Shown here piece after piece: positions 36,286-48,099 of a stretch of 64,000 nt of DNA. The stretch comes from Megachile rotundata. Lineage: Eukaryota; Arthropoda; Insecta; Hymenoptera; Megachilidae. The notes beneath the pieces were generated by a model. It did not search any database, had not been told where the DNA came from, and saw only the letters and a program-made list of their open reading frames with translations. How positions within the stretch are numbered: position 1 is the first letter of the stretch; each line of letters opens with the position of its first letter. A program made the translations under genes and the position numbers. The stretch covers positions 9,176,001 to 9,240,000 of the forward strand of contig NC_134993.1 of NCBI RefSeq assembly GCF_050947335.1. The letters run 5' to 3'.

Positions 36286-38255
36286 ATCTATGGCGCATAT
36301 ATCCTATTCGCACGTCGGATTATGCATACATAATTTCATACGTATAGAAAACTCGATTTTCTTCGTACGGTATTTTACCATACCCATCGCTGCCCACCAG
36401 TGTCGGCGACAAGTACATAGACGAAAGAAAGGTAAGGAGTCGGAGGCAATAAAAACGAAACAAAAATATATATATGGAAACAGAAGGAAAGCGTCGAGAA
36501 ACGGTTTACTAGCGAGCCGCTAGAGAAGGACGCGTTACGAAAAGACCATTTGTGAACAAAAGTGGAGAAACTGTACAGAGCGTGTCAAAAATCTCAATTT
36601 TCGAATGTTAGAAAATAATAATTAATATTTTGATTATACAAAAATTGCGATCACCTAATTTAGAGTTTATGATATATTTAGAGAAAGCATGATATGATTG
36701 AATTATTAATTTTATAAATTATCAAATTTGTAAATAAAATTTCTATGTCATCAGGTTTCTGTATTTTCAAATTTCTATATCACCATATTTATTCATTTCC
36801 AAATCTCTATATTACTGTTTCCACATTTTTAAATTTCTTTATTATCATTGTTTTAAATAATCAAATTTCAGTATCACCATATTTATAAATTTTTAAAAAT
36901 TTATATCAGCTTGTTTCTAAATTTCCAAATTATCACATATCAAATCCCCGGTACAGCCTTCAAACATGAAATTTTTCGGTAAAACACTAGTGGTACTATT
37001 TGTGTTTTCTTAGATGACGAAAGGTTTCCCTACTTTTGACACACTCTGTATAGTAAAACGCATCGGTACCACTTGCACGAGACAGAGCGAGAACGGTTCG
37101 AGCGAGACAGATGCTGACACTAGGGAGAGAAGGGGGGCACAGTGGGGAGGAGGGGGCACGGGGGGAGAGAGAGGGGGAGAAGAGGGAGAATTACGATGAG
37201 AGGGTACAAGAGAAGGAGAATCTCCGTTTGATCTTGCCGCCGCACGCGATCCCACACACATGTATGCATGTTTCTGGCCTCTCAATATGGATTCGCATGA
37301 ATGCACCAACACATCGCGCCAGTTAAAATCTCTCCTCTCGCTCTGTCTCTCGGTCTCTCTCTCCCGTCGTTCCCGGAGTCCTGCTTCGATCGACACAGTG
37401 CACGCCGGGCACTCTGTTGCTCTTGGATGTGTATAATAAACACCGTGCGAGCCAACTCAGCCGAGTCGCCTATAATTTCTCGCGGAAAATTATATGTTAA
37501 TGCGCCCTTAATGGCGTCGTTCGTTAACGGGATCGTTGTACAAGCCCGAGGGATAGAACCGTGCCGAGAGCGCGATTCGATTCGCTCGTGCATACCGCGA
37601 CCGGAGAGTCTAGCTGAGTCGTCATTCAACGATCTTCGCGGTCATAGTTTCTTGTATTGCTGTTTCTTTTCTTGCCGAATATGTTTATGCGCGTGTACGG
37701 CAAGGGAAAAAATCTGAATTACGTCTTTGACGCTGATATTACAATTACGGACTGCGCGTTCGTAACCGGACCTTATAATGTAGATGCATTGCAATGACCG
37801 CGTGGTTTTTTACCTCGGTTCTTTCTTCTTTGATACTTTGTGCTCGAAAGCCGATGTATGTTGGTCACTCTGATGTACAATAATTTGTAATTAATAGTTT
37901 CGAACTTGTTGTAGTACATCAATAATTTGAATTTGTTATACTATTTGATGTTTAAATGTGGGGACTTAGAGTGATTAATGATAATTAATCATAAAATTAA
38001 TAATTTGTACAAACTGTACCCAATTTCTGGTAAGACGGTTTTAAGGTGGTTATTTACCTGCAGGAAAAATATTTTCAAATACAAAGGGTTGATAGAATCA
38101 CTTGAATGGAGTTTTGGAATAATTTATTCTGTCTATTGAAACGGTTACTGTTGAATAAAAGAACGAGCAGGGGTTACAATTATTGTGAATAAAGCGCCAG
38201 TTTCAATAGCAGTAATTTTCCGCAGATTAAACACTCGCAATTTTCAAGATATGAA
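36286..38255. other. Non-coding with repeat patch and GC-rich island
   Basis: No gene recognised. 36735-36955 is a patch of caaatttctatatcaccat-type repeats. 37010-37720 is a CpG-rich island with dense GAGA/TCTC tracts (listed separately). The overlapping frames on both strands in the island share no recognisable motif. Confidence 0.45.
37105..37385. promoter_or_regulatory. GA-rich then CT-rich tracts (GAGA-type element)
   Basis: 37115-37225 is purine-rich on plus with repeated GAGAG and GGGGGAG runs. 37325-37375 is pyrimidine-rich with repeated CTCTC. GAGAG is the core site for GAGA factor in flies, and paired purine/pyrimidine tracts often mark insect core promoters. Assignment to a gene is not possible. 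Confidence 0.4.
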
Positions 38256-39300
38256 TTGTCAAAATCCTGAAATCTCAGTATCAAAGTCTCAGAGATGCAA
38301 ACATGAAAATATGCAAATTACCGGAGTAGCAAAGGTTGGAAAATTTTAAAGTTCTGCAATTGCACGATTCAAAGATTTTGAAATTGCAAATATTTGAAGT
38401 TACAAAATTTTTAAATTTCACTTTTGTGTAATCTGAAGGTAATGTTCTGAAATTTCGAAATACTAAAATTCCTAGATTCTACGATTCCCTAGTTCCAAAA
38501 TTCCAATATTGCTTAGCTTGGGTTCAAGAATTCCCTAGTCTTGAAATTGCCTAGGAAAATAAAAATTCCGTATTTTCGAGATTTCTTAAGGTTTAAAATT
38601 CCCTAGTTCTGAAATTCCAAAGTATGAAAATTCCAAAGTGTGGAAATTCCCTACGCAGGAAATTTCAAAATTCAAAAATCCCCTAGGTCCAAAATTTCAA
38701 AAATTGTCTAGTTCCGAAAATCCAAAACCCCGAAATTTCGAATTTTAAAAATTCCCTAGGACCCAAACGGCTAATTTCAAAAATTCCCTAGGCCCGAAAT
38801 TCCCAAATTTCTAATTTCAAAAATACCCTAAGTCCCAAATTCCAAAGTTCCAAAATTCCCAAATTTCTAGTTCTAAAAATTCCCTAGGTCTGAAATTTCA
38901 AACTCCAAAAATTCCTTAGTTCCGAAATTAAAAAAATTCCCTAGGCCCCAAATGGCTAATTTCAAAAATTCCCTAGGCCCTCAATTTCAAAGTGCCAAAA
39001 TTCCCGAATTTCTAATTTCAAAAATTCCCTAGGTCTGAAATTTCAGAATTCAAAAATTCTCTAGTTCCAAAGTTTCAAAATCCTCAAATCTCTAATTTCG
39101 AAAATTCCCTAGTTCCAAAATTCCAAAGTCCTAACATTTGTATTAATGAAAATTCCCTAGTTCTAAAATTACAAAGTCCTAACATTTGCATTAATGAAAA
39201 TTCCCTAGTTCTGAAATTACAAAGTCCTAACATTTGCATTAATGAAAATTCCCTAGTTCTGAAATTACAAAGTCCCAAACTTTAAAAATTCCGAAATGAA
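38256..39300. repeat. CCCTAG/AAATTCC minisatellite ending in a 48-bp repeat
   Basis: aaattccctag cores recur every 20-45 bp with linkers such as ttccgaaattcc and gtccgaaatttc. The right end (39104-39270) holds three near-identical 48-bp units with gtcctaacatttgcattaat. The minus-strand frame at 39084-39278 is just this 48-bp unit read three times. Confidence 0.92.
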
Positions 39301-40330
39301 AGAATGAGTCGTCACTCATCAAATACCCTCACCTCTAAATTTCGAGAGATTAAATATTTTACTCGTAATCTTAAAATAATAGCTTCATAACCACTTCCCA
39401 TATATCGTTAATTTCTTCAATTTCATTCGACAAGTATAACCACGTGCTTCCACCAAAAAATCCCGCATCACCCCGTATAATCCAGTGCAGTCGCACACCG
39501 TCACGTTCCTCCAGCACCCGGCGTCTTCCTAGCATCTGTTCCCCAACGGCAATTAAAAATGGCACACGAAGGCAGTTAAATCGAATTCGTGTATAAAAAA
39601 GGGAAAGACAAGAAAAAAAAAAATGGTTTTATTCCTTCGGGATCGGTTATTGGGATCGGAATGAACAGTTATGCAAAGCGTATCGTTCGCAGTAAGAGGA
39701 TCAAGATACACGTTGCAGAACTTCCTGAAGGTAATACTCATGACTGTTTGATCGGCCTCTTCGGACGGTAGAGAATTTCCCGTGGGTCCATGGTAGTGGA
39801 ACAAAGTCCTCAAAGAATGAAGATCGCCCGGCTAAAAACGTGGCAAGAGAAGTGGCGCCTTTGACCCTCATTGTCTGCGCTCTTTGCCCGTCGCATGCAC
39901 GAGCCTAAAGGACTCTGTTTATCTTTTTCGCTTTCTTCTCTTTCCCCTTCGTCTCATTCGCGACAATACATACATACTATCCCTCTTTTCGCCCCTGCCA
40001 TACACGCGTAACTAAACCCGCCAGCACCCTGCCCCTTTCAACCCCTTCCCTCTTCATTATCCTGTCAATTTTACGTTCAATTTCCCTTGATCGATCTGGC
40101 GAATTTGATCGATCACCTAAACAATTATTAAACGATTATACATGCCTCAAAAATTGCCTTTCTTCATTATAGTATCCTTTTTATTTCTTTTTAGTGGGAT
40201 GTAATTATTGGTCGCTTTTATTTATTTGCTTATTAATACTTTGTAAATTACCAGTGTACTTTTATGTCAGTAGCAAATTTTGCTCCTTTTCTTAATGTAA
40301 ACAAATTTTATTTTTAAGTAGAATTTTATT
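39301..40330. other. Non-coding, moderate CpG
   Basis: No gene that I can support. The minus frame 39371-39565 has balanced, protein-like composition (ends near WEVVMKLLF) but no recognised domain and no clear splice context. 39840-40080 is C/T-rich with no coding signal. Confidence 0.4.
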
Positions 40331-40339
40331 TTATTTGCA

Positions 40340-40860
40340 ACTGCCAGACATTTTGTATTAAGAATATTTATGAAACATTTATGCAGATATTTTCACTGAA
40401 CTTTCAGCCGTAAATTGATATGACATAAGTATCAATTGGAACTACTTTTATGTTACAAAAATTGAAACAAATTTTACTTCAAAATATGCAACACAGCAAT
40501 GGAACTCTATTCTTTGTTATAATCGATCCGCCATTTTGTATTGCAACTACTCATGGGGCACTTATGTAACTATTTTTGTTAAGTTTTAACTTTTAAATTG
40601 ATGTATCATAAGTACCATTTTGAGAAACTTTTCAGTCATGAATTAACAGTTGCAGTTTCCATAATTCAATTTATGCGTCAAACTAAGAGAACTCTATTGT
40701 CTTCAAGCTATTTCTATTATGTTCACATAGTTATTTTCCTCAAAGCTTAAGCTACATGTTGCTATACCATAAGTACATTTGACTACACCTTTATGACCAG
40801 CGATTTTGTATAATGAATATTGGAAAAATATTTTCGCCCGAAGTTTCTGATAGAAGCGAT
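40340..40860. repeat. Diverged tandem repeat, about three copies of ~170-185 bp
   Basis: A cataagtacaattt-like block occurs near 40422, 40605 and 40767. Each is accompanied by cattttgtatt-like and acttttatg-like blocks at similar offsets. Strongly diverged. Confidence 0.5.
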
Positions 40861-42060
40861 ATACATTTAAATTAGTGAATTCATTCATAACGGAGAAGAG
40901 GAGTTCCCGTGAAAAAAACACACACGTAATAATTACATTTGATCAAACTAAAAGTTACAAGTGTACGTTCTATTTCGTTATCTTTTTCCCCCCGGTTTGC
41001 AAGCTCGTTAGCCGATACTCGTCGCGTCGTCGCGATATTAATGAAACTTCGAGCAACTGAATCGGACGTTTCTTAAAAATCATCTCATTCACCGGGGATA
41101 TCTCGAGTCCCCGCATTGCATACAATTGCATGCAGATATATTCTGTTTTGGAGTACTTGAGGCGTGATTGCACGACGTGCACGCCGTAACCAATGATACC
41201 ACCTACCTCTTGGACGCATAAGAGATTGACACACAAATTGAAATAAGCGAGAACGACACCGAGAAACTGAATGATAAAACGTGTGGTAGTGAAAGAACGA
41301 GAACAGTAGAATAGACGTGAAGGGAATCGGCGGGATACAAACAGTGAGAACAGTGTTACAGACAATAGAGACAATTATTGCACACAGACAAGAAGATGAT
41401 GGATCAAACGCGGTACCATTTCGGCGCCCCTTTATCTTCTTTCACTTATCTTTTCGTTTTTACTCCCGTTTATACGTGTGTGTGTGTGTGCGTGAGCGTG
41501 CTGTCTTTTATTTTCTCTTATCATAATATGCCTCGTGTTTATTTCGCTTTTTAGCCTGTTTAACTTTGATACGGGCACGCGAGACACGATTCAACACGTG
41601 CATCGCACATTAAACTACTCATTTTGCTGAAATTACAACACACAAACACGGTGCTTTCATGCTATAAACCTATCATTTAATGAAATAACGTATCTCTTTC
41701 GCGAATACCTGGAAGACACTTCTCCGAACGTTTAGTATGCAAAAAAGTGGAGTAAGCAGCGATATGTTCAGCCCGCTCTGTGCTTTTCATGAAAACGTCT
41801 GTTGCGGATAGTGGACTGTGAATTACGTACATGTAACTTACTAAATCTGATGGGTTTGGGACTTTTGAAATTTAATAGATGATAGTTGGATAAGTGGATT
41901 GTACAGAATAGAGTTGCTGATGACAAGGTTATGATATATGCAATGTAAATGATAAAAAATATAATATTTTTATTACGAGACTCTCGTTTCCGCATTTCAC
42001 ATATGTTAAAATATGCAAATTGAGAAACCTGATATACCTCTATCAAAATCACTATATACT
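40861..42060. other. Non-coding with CpG-rich segment and a short (GT)n
   Basis: 40970-41600 is CpG-rich and unique; (tg)n with interruptions at about 41477-41502. Frames at 40970-41374 (minus) and 41317-41526 (plus) overlap each other and show no domain. Possible promoter or enhancer. Confidence 0.4.
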
Positions 42061-42061
42061 T

Positions 42062-42325
42062 CAATCTAACCTAACATCTGATTTGGTCTAACATTTATCT
42101 AGATCTAAACTAACCATCATCTTAATCTAACATGACCTTTGGCCTAATCTAACCTAACCTAACATAACCTTTGGCCTAATCTGACCTAACTAACCTAACC
42201 TTTGGCCTAATCTGACCTAACCTAACATAACCTTTGGCCTAATCTGACCTAACTAACCTAACCTCTGGCCTAATCTGACCTAACCTAACATAACATTTGT
42301 CCTAATCTGACCTAATCTTTAACTT
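42062..42325. repeat. CCTAA-rich minisatellite, 31-32-bp unit alternating as a 63-bp dimer
   Basis: tttggcctaatctgaccta recurs at about 42138, 42170, 42201 and 42233 with alternating followers cctaacataac and actaacctaac. Embeds CCTAA steps, the complement of the insect telomere repeat. Confidence 0.9.
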
Positions 42326-42570
42326 AGGTTAAGCTTTTAATAATAACGTTAGATCGATTTAAGGTTTTATAAATAAGGTTAGGTCAATCTCAGGTTTTAT
42401 AAATAAGGTTAGGCCAATTTGAGGTTTTACAAATAAGGTTAGGTCAATTTAAGGTTTTCTAAATAGGGTTAGGCCAATTTGAGATTTCACAAATAATGTT
42501 AGGTCAATTTAAGGTTTAATAAATAAGGTTAGGTCAATTTAAAGTTTCGTAAATAAAGTTAATCTATCAT
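42326..42570. repeat. 30-bp minisatellite with GGTTAGG
   Basis: About seven units of aggttttataaataaggtt followed by aggtcaattt, 30 bp each (two units per 60-base line). TTAGG orientation, the reverse of the array just to its left. Confidence 0.9.
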
Positions 42571-43769
42571 AACAGAAAAACTACTACTTGTCTCCTACTT
42601 CCCGCTATACCATCTAGTTAAAGTAGGTTAAGAGTTCACATTGTTTATTCACGTTTCATTACTGAAAAATAAATATTACCTCAAAGAAGATTCATATATC
42701 CAGTACATTTGAAAGAACCGTATACGTTACAAAAAATGACAGTCGACCAATCTCTTTTTACAAGTATCGCCAAGTCAATGGAGCATGCACAATTATAACA
42801 CCCTTTGTGAAACGTAAAAAGTGATCCTAACAAAAGAACAGAATTACTCGCATCAATTGTTCCCCACCGATAAAGTAACAGACACTTATCCGTGGATTAC
42901 GATTGGAAGATTTCAAAAAGAGTTATTTCAGGTCATAGGGTTAAGTATAACCACCCTGCGCGAAAGGGAACAACGCATGAGCCACCCTCTATTGTCGGTG
43001 GTGCCTACAGTTGTGGGAATCCCCTAGCGTGAAACCGAAGATCCGAAGTGTGGGCGGCACCGTTTCGTGATCGTGCCGTTTGATACCACGTGCTCGGTGG
43101 TGGTTTAAAGCACAGGGGAACTTTACGTCCTCTCATTTTGATATCAAAGAGTTGCCCCTCTTCTCTAAATCGATGTTCTTTGACTTTATAAAGCTTTCGC
43201 CTGTAACATCTCCTCGTCGCCTGGCTCCTTCATCTTTCTGTTATTCTTCACTCTTATTTTTGTATACACTACTCCTTTTGCGTGTGCCCGACAGTGACTG
43301 GTAAAAAGCTTTCACTTTATTTTATTGCCGATAATTGCAGCAGAGGGAGGCGTACCGTTGTTCAAAGAAGCTTGTTAGATGCAATGAACGAAAGGTCAGG
43401 AAGACACGATTTCTTCTTTTTTCTTTCACGGTGAATCGGCTACAATACGATCATTAACGAGAACGTTTCTTCTCGCGTTTAATTAGAAATTGTAATGATA
43501 TTAACAACGCTACGATTCTTTTGTGATATCATACTTTTGTGACACGGACGATGCGACCGTTGAGTCATATCGTGCGTGCAGTGAGTCACGAATATTGAAA
43601 CTGTAACAAGATTTGTAGAACATTTATAGAACTTTATTTTTGCTTTCCTTCCATTTTATACAGAAATTACAACCTTTGTACAAGTATCATTGACCTAATT
43701 AATGTTTAATTAGTCTACTTGGTTTTAATTAATTACTATGCATTTTTAAATTCCATTAGGCACAATACC
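42571..43769. other. Non-coding, CpG-rich in the middle
   Basis: No gene recognised. 42960-43340 and 43380-43600 are CpG- and C/T-richer unique sequence; nothing decisive for a promoter or exon. Confidence 0.45.
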
Positions 43770-44370
43770 TAGAATAGGTTAGACTAGGTTAGGGTGCAAT
43801 TAAATTACCATAAACTTACACTTGCGAACAGCTTTGTTAGGTCAGGTTAGATTGGCATAAAATTAGGTTAGGTTAGGTCGAAATTAGGTTAGATCAACGC
43901 ATTGTTAAGTTCATAGTAAATTAGATCAGTTAGGTTAGATCAATGTTATGTTAGGTCGAAATTAGGTTACATCTTAGGAAGGTTAGGTCAAGTTATTTCA
44001 ACGTTAGATCGGGTTAGGTCGAAATTAGGTTAAACCTTGGTAAGGCTAGGTCAAATTAGTTCAACGTTAGGTCAGGTTAAATCGATGTTAAGTGACATCA
44101 AAATTAAGTTAGGTCAAAATTAGGTTGCATCAGAATTAAATTATTTAAGGTTAGGTTAGATCAGGGTTAAATTATTTCAAAATTAAGATTAGATTGAAGA
44201 TGAGATTTCATCAGTGTTATATTTAGGTTAGGTGCGTGTTAAGTCAAATCTTCATAAGTTTGATAAATTATATTAAAGCAACATCAGTATAGGTCATGGT
44301 TAAATTAGATCAGGGTCAATTCGTGGTTAGATTGAATCGAGGTTAGTTCGTATCACTATCAGATTAGATC
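43770..44370. repeat. Degenerate TTAGG-like repeat zone (ggttaggtc / ggttagatca)
   Basis: Dozens of gttaggt and gttagat steps with linkers such as cgaaatta and aatcaa at irregular 12-30-bp spacing, fading to the right. Insect-telomere-like but not pure TTAGG. Confidence 0.85.
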
Positions 44371-45570
44371 AGAGTTTGACTAGTTATTTGATAAGGTTTA
44401 ATATATACATGTCACACAGTGATCAAATTTAGTTCCTACAAATGTACAAAACTTTCCTACGAATAATAGTACCTTTCTTTAAAAATATATGAAGAATCTT
44501 CAAATATGTTTAACAAAATTTTTCATTGCTTATGTTCCTTAATATGAACATATGAATATTTAATAATATAAATTATAAGTATCTTGTTTGTACAACAAAG
44601 CAGATATTCGGTGAACTTAGCTTAACTCCGGGTCCATAAAATCTATCTACGGTCCTGCACGACTATGATCACCTTCAGGCAACGAAAGTGTTAACTGCAG
44701 TAATCAATATTATTTGCGTCATTGTTCTGCCACGTGTCCAAGTATCGATGCATCTCACCTCCGGTTACGACCCCTCGGAAATGCGCCAAACGTTCACGAA
44801 AAAAAAGAGAACAGCGAAGAAAAGAAAAATCAGAAGAATAGCCGAGTTAGCAAAGTTCCCTAGCGAGCAATAACGGGACCGAACACAACGGCCGAGTGAA
44901 AGGGGCCAAAGAAAAGATGACAATATTAAGAAAGCTTAAAGAAACCTCCGTCGTAAAGGTTTATTGGCGTGAAGGAGTTGCGAAGCGTGTCTACATCAAA
45001 GCGACCGCTCCTGAACTCTATTCCCTTTCTGCTTGAACCCTCGCCGTCATCTCGTCACTACCTCCACTTCTATCAACTACCACCGGCGTCCATTCCCTCT
45101 GCCAAGGTTGTGCACGCAACCAGACACCCACCCCCGAATGTGTATTCCACAGCACATTCACCACGTGCGAGTTAGGTACCTGCACCCGGTTGGTTATTAA
45201 CATCCATTACCATCTCAAACGAGACGCAATGCGACGCACGATCAGCACATCGGCTCCTACGAACCAGCCTCGATATTATTTTTCAATTAACGCCGCGTTA
45301 ATTAATGCGACCCGTTCGCCGTTTACGCTCGCCCGTTCTCTATTTCAAAGAATTTTACGCCACGTTTCAGGACGATGCGACGCTTTCGGAAGGAGTTTGG
45401 GGAAAAACTGAATCGATAGACTTTGTGTTTCGTGGACGCGGTGCAAATCAATTTTATTAAGGTTATCAAGATTGAGCTTTTGATATTTATTAGGGTTTGG
45501 GGTTTTTGATTCTTCCTAGATTCCGCATAGGTTCCCTTTTTCACCATAATTAGGGACCATCTAAGGTTTG
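44371..45570. other. Non-coding with CpG-rich island
   Basis: 44660-45420 is CpG-rich and unique. The short frames on both strands carry no recognisable domains. Possible regulatory element or unrecognised first exon. Confidence 0.4.
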
Positions 45571-45574
45571 CGCG

Positions 45575-46485
45575 CGATGAATTACCGCGTGTTATATCGC
45601 AACACGATAGACTGCTATGCAATATATCGAATGTATGAAATTGGATCGTTATGTATTGTATCACCAAGCGTGATATCGCCATCAATTGAATTACTATACA
45701 TATATTATATTGTTATGGGTTGAAATAAGTCGCGTTATATCGCCGTGAGTTGAATTAACGTGTATATCCGTACGAATTGAATTGCCACGCGTTATATCGC
45801 CGCTATTTGAATTACTATGTATTATATAGATACGAATTGGATTGCCACGCGTTATATCGCTGTCATTTAAATTACCGCGCGTTATATCGCCGTCATTTGA
45901 ATTACCACGCGTTATATTGCCGTCATTTGAGTTACCACGCATTATATCGCTAGGAATTGAATTGCCACGCATTATATCGCTGTCATTTAAATTACCGCGC
46001 GTTATATCGCCGTCATTTGAATTACTACGTGCTATATCGCCACAAATTGAATTGCCACGCGTTATATCGCCGTCATTTGAATTACCACGCGTTATATTGC
46101 CGTTATTTGAATCACCGCGCGTTATATCGCCGCGACTGGATTAGCACGCGTTATATCGCCGCGATTTGAATTGTCACGCATTATATTGCCGAAATTTGAC
46201 TTGCCACGCATTATATCGCCGAAACTTGAATTAGTACGTTTTATATCGTCACGAATTAAATTGCCACGCGTTATATGGCCGCGATTTGATTTAGCACGCA
46301 TTATATCGCCACTAGTTGGATTAAAACGTATTATATCACCATGGATTGTATTACCACGTGTTATATCGCCGTGAGTTGAATTATCACGCGCTGCATCGGT
46401 GCATATTACATTACCGCGCGTTATATTGTCACGTGTTATATCATCACACGTTATATTACCATGCATCATAACGTGACTAGATTAC
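45575..46485. repeat. 30-bp minisatellite with CGCGTTATATCGCCG core
   Basis: About 30 copies of a 30-bp unit: cacgcgttatatcgccgtca followed by tttgaattac. CpG-rich in an AT-rich region. The period is divisible by three and the unit lacks stops in several frames, so ten-residue repeat frames appear on both strands (45842-46374 plus; 45694-46469 minus). They begin and end with the array and have no gene context. Confidence 0.95.
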
Positions 46486-47339
46486 CACATGATATATAGC
46501 CACGCATTGACATTTTCATTTTAAATGCTATATTCCTTTCAAAATAATTATTGACATGAAATATTAAATATTCTGATACGCAATAATCAATAAATAATTA
46601 TTAATGAACATATCCAATATTGATTCTTACTTCTTTTATGGAACACTGTTTACATATATGACATGGCATAATTGTTTGCATTTTAACGTAGAGCCATTAT
46701 ATAACAGTTAAATACCCAAAGTAACTACACTATTTATACATAAGAATTCAAATGATATTCAAGTGATTTTTACGAACGAACAAGTACGACAAATTTATAA
46801 CAGGTACGTTCCTCACCAAGTGTTTAATCAATTAATCTGCCAATTAGTCGTTAAACATGTACACTCGATTATCTTCAAAAGTACTACGGTTAGAATCGAA
46901 TAAATTCTACGGGGATTAATACATACTTATTTCAATTGTGTGTTCGAGATAAAAACTGCCACCGGTTAAATGATATTTATTTTCATCCTTGTAATTAGAT
47001 TCTCGTTATAATACCGAGATTAATTATACGAGTTCAATAACATGCACTTCTCATCGATTCTTTACGAGATATTTCATGTACTACATTAGCCAATGAAATT
47101 TTCCGATGGTTTTCATCGTGGTACAGTGATCCTCAATCCCGTTATTTCTGCTATATTATATACACTGATATAAAACAGACGTATCCCACGAGTTATAATG
47201 AGCTTTGCAATTTTTTAAAACCAGATTTTTATTACGTATTTTATGATGAATAAGATTATGCATATCGCGGAAATGTTTGAATAACAATTTATCGGATATC
47301 TTCATATTGGTAGTAAATGTTTTGATAAAATCAGTGATA
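46486..47339. other. AT-rich non-coding
   Basis: No gene or repeat of note, apart from a tctcgttataataccgag motif near 46994 that resembles the CGTTATAT core of the neighbouring array. Confidence 0.5.
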
Positions 47340-47545
47340 CAATTCAGTTTGACATAATTCAATTCCACCCAGATTCCGCACAATTAAATCCAACGTAATT
47401 CAATTTCACGTAGTTTAATTCGACGTAATTGAATTTCGTTGAATTCAATTCCATGCAGTGCAATTTAATGTAATTCTACACAATTCAATTCAATTTAATT
47501 TGATTCAATTCCACGCGTTTCAATTTGACTTGCTTCAACTTGACT
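47340..47545. repeat. 15-bp minisatellite, second locus of the TCAATTC family
   Basis: About 13 units of 15 bp (caattccacgcgttt, taattcgacgtaatt, caatttaatgtaatt). Same period and consensus as the array at 27822-29360. Confidence 0.85.
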
Positions 47546-48099
47546 CACCGCATATCCATTCAACACAAAATTGGCGATACCGAATTTTAGAAATTTCCAG
47601 AAGAAAGTTTTCCTCATTAAATCAAACAAATTTCGTACGAAATCTTTTGTCACACCGAGTAATTAAAGAATAGGGCGCATACATTTAGACTTCATAATTA
47701 TCCAGTTTGTTTCATTGTAACAATTTAAAAGGTCGTAAATCAACCAGCTAATCGTCAGGTTACTAAACAAAGACGCTGCTTTTGCGCGCGAGTTTAAATC
47801 CCCGCGGAGAAATGTCAAACTTCTTTTATTATTAATGTATAATCATAATATACATTATGACATTACATTGTAGTTGATGTATAATCGTAACATTACATTG
47901 CAGTTAATGTATAATGACAATATACATTAATAGCTACAACAAAATTTATAAAGAATGTAATGAAAAACATTTGAACGTTTTGTAAATGAGAACCGCTATG
48001 TCACAAGTTGGTTAATTTATTAGCAGCGGTAGCTGGCAATACCGTATAAAGAGTCATTCAAAAACATCCATTTAATTCCCCGAATTCGTGTCAAAAATC
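47546..48099. other. Non-coding with small palindromic repeats
   Basis: 47834-47935 holds repeated and inverted aatgtataat / atatacatt blocks (aatgtata ... tatacatt). The remainder shows no coding signal. Confidence 0.5.

Noticed and set aside
37010..37717. Overlapping frames on both strands in the GC-rich island
   Set aside because: Mutually overlapping and low-complexity at the GA/CT tracts; no protein motif.
39371..39565. 64-codon minus-strand frame with protein-like composition
   Set aside because: No recognised domain, no clear splice sites or neighbouring exons; kept only as a remark.
42062..42570. Chromosome-fusion scar made of telomere repeats
   Set aside because: Orientation is CCTAA then TTAGG, opposite to a head-to-head fusion, and units are 30-32 bp minisatellites rather than pure TTAGG.
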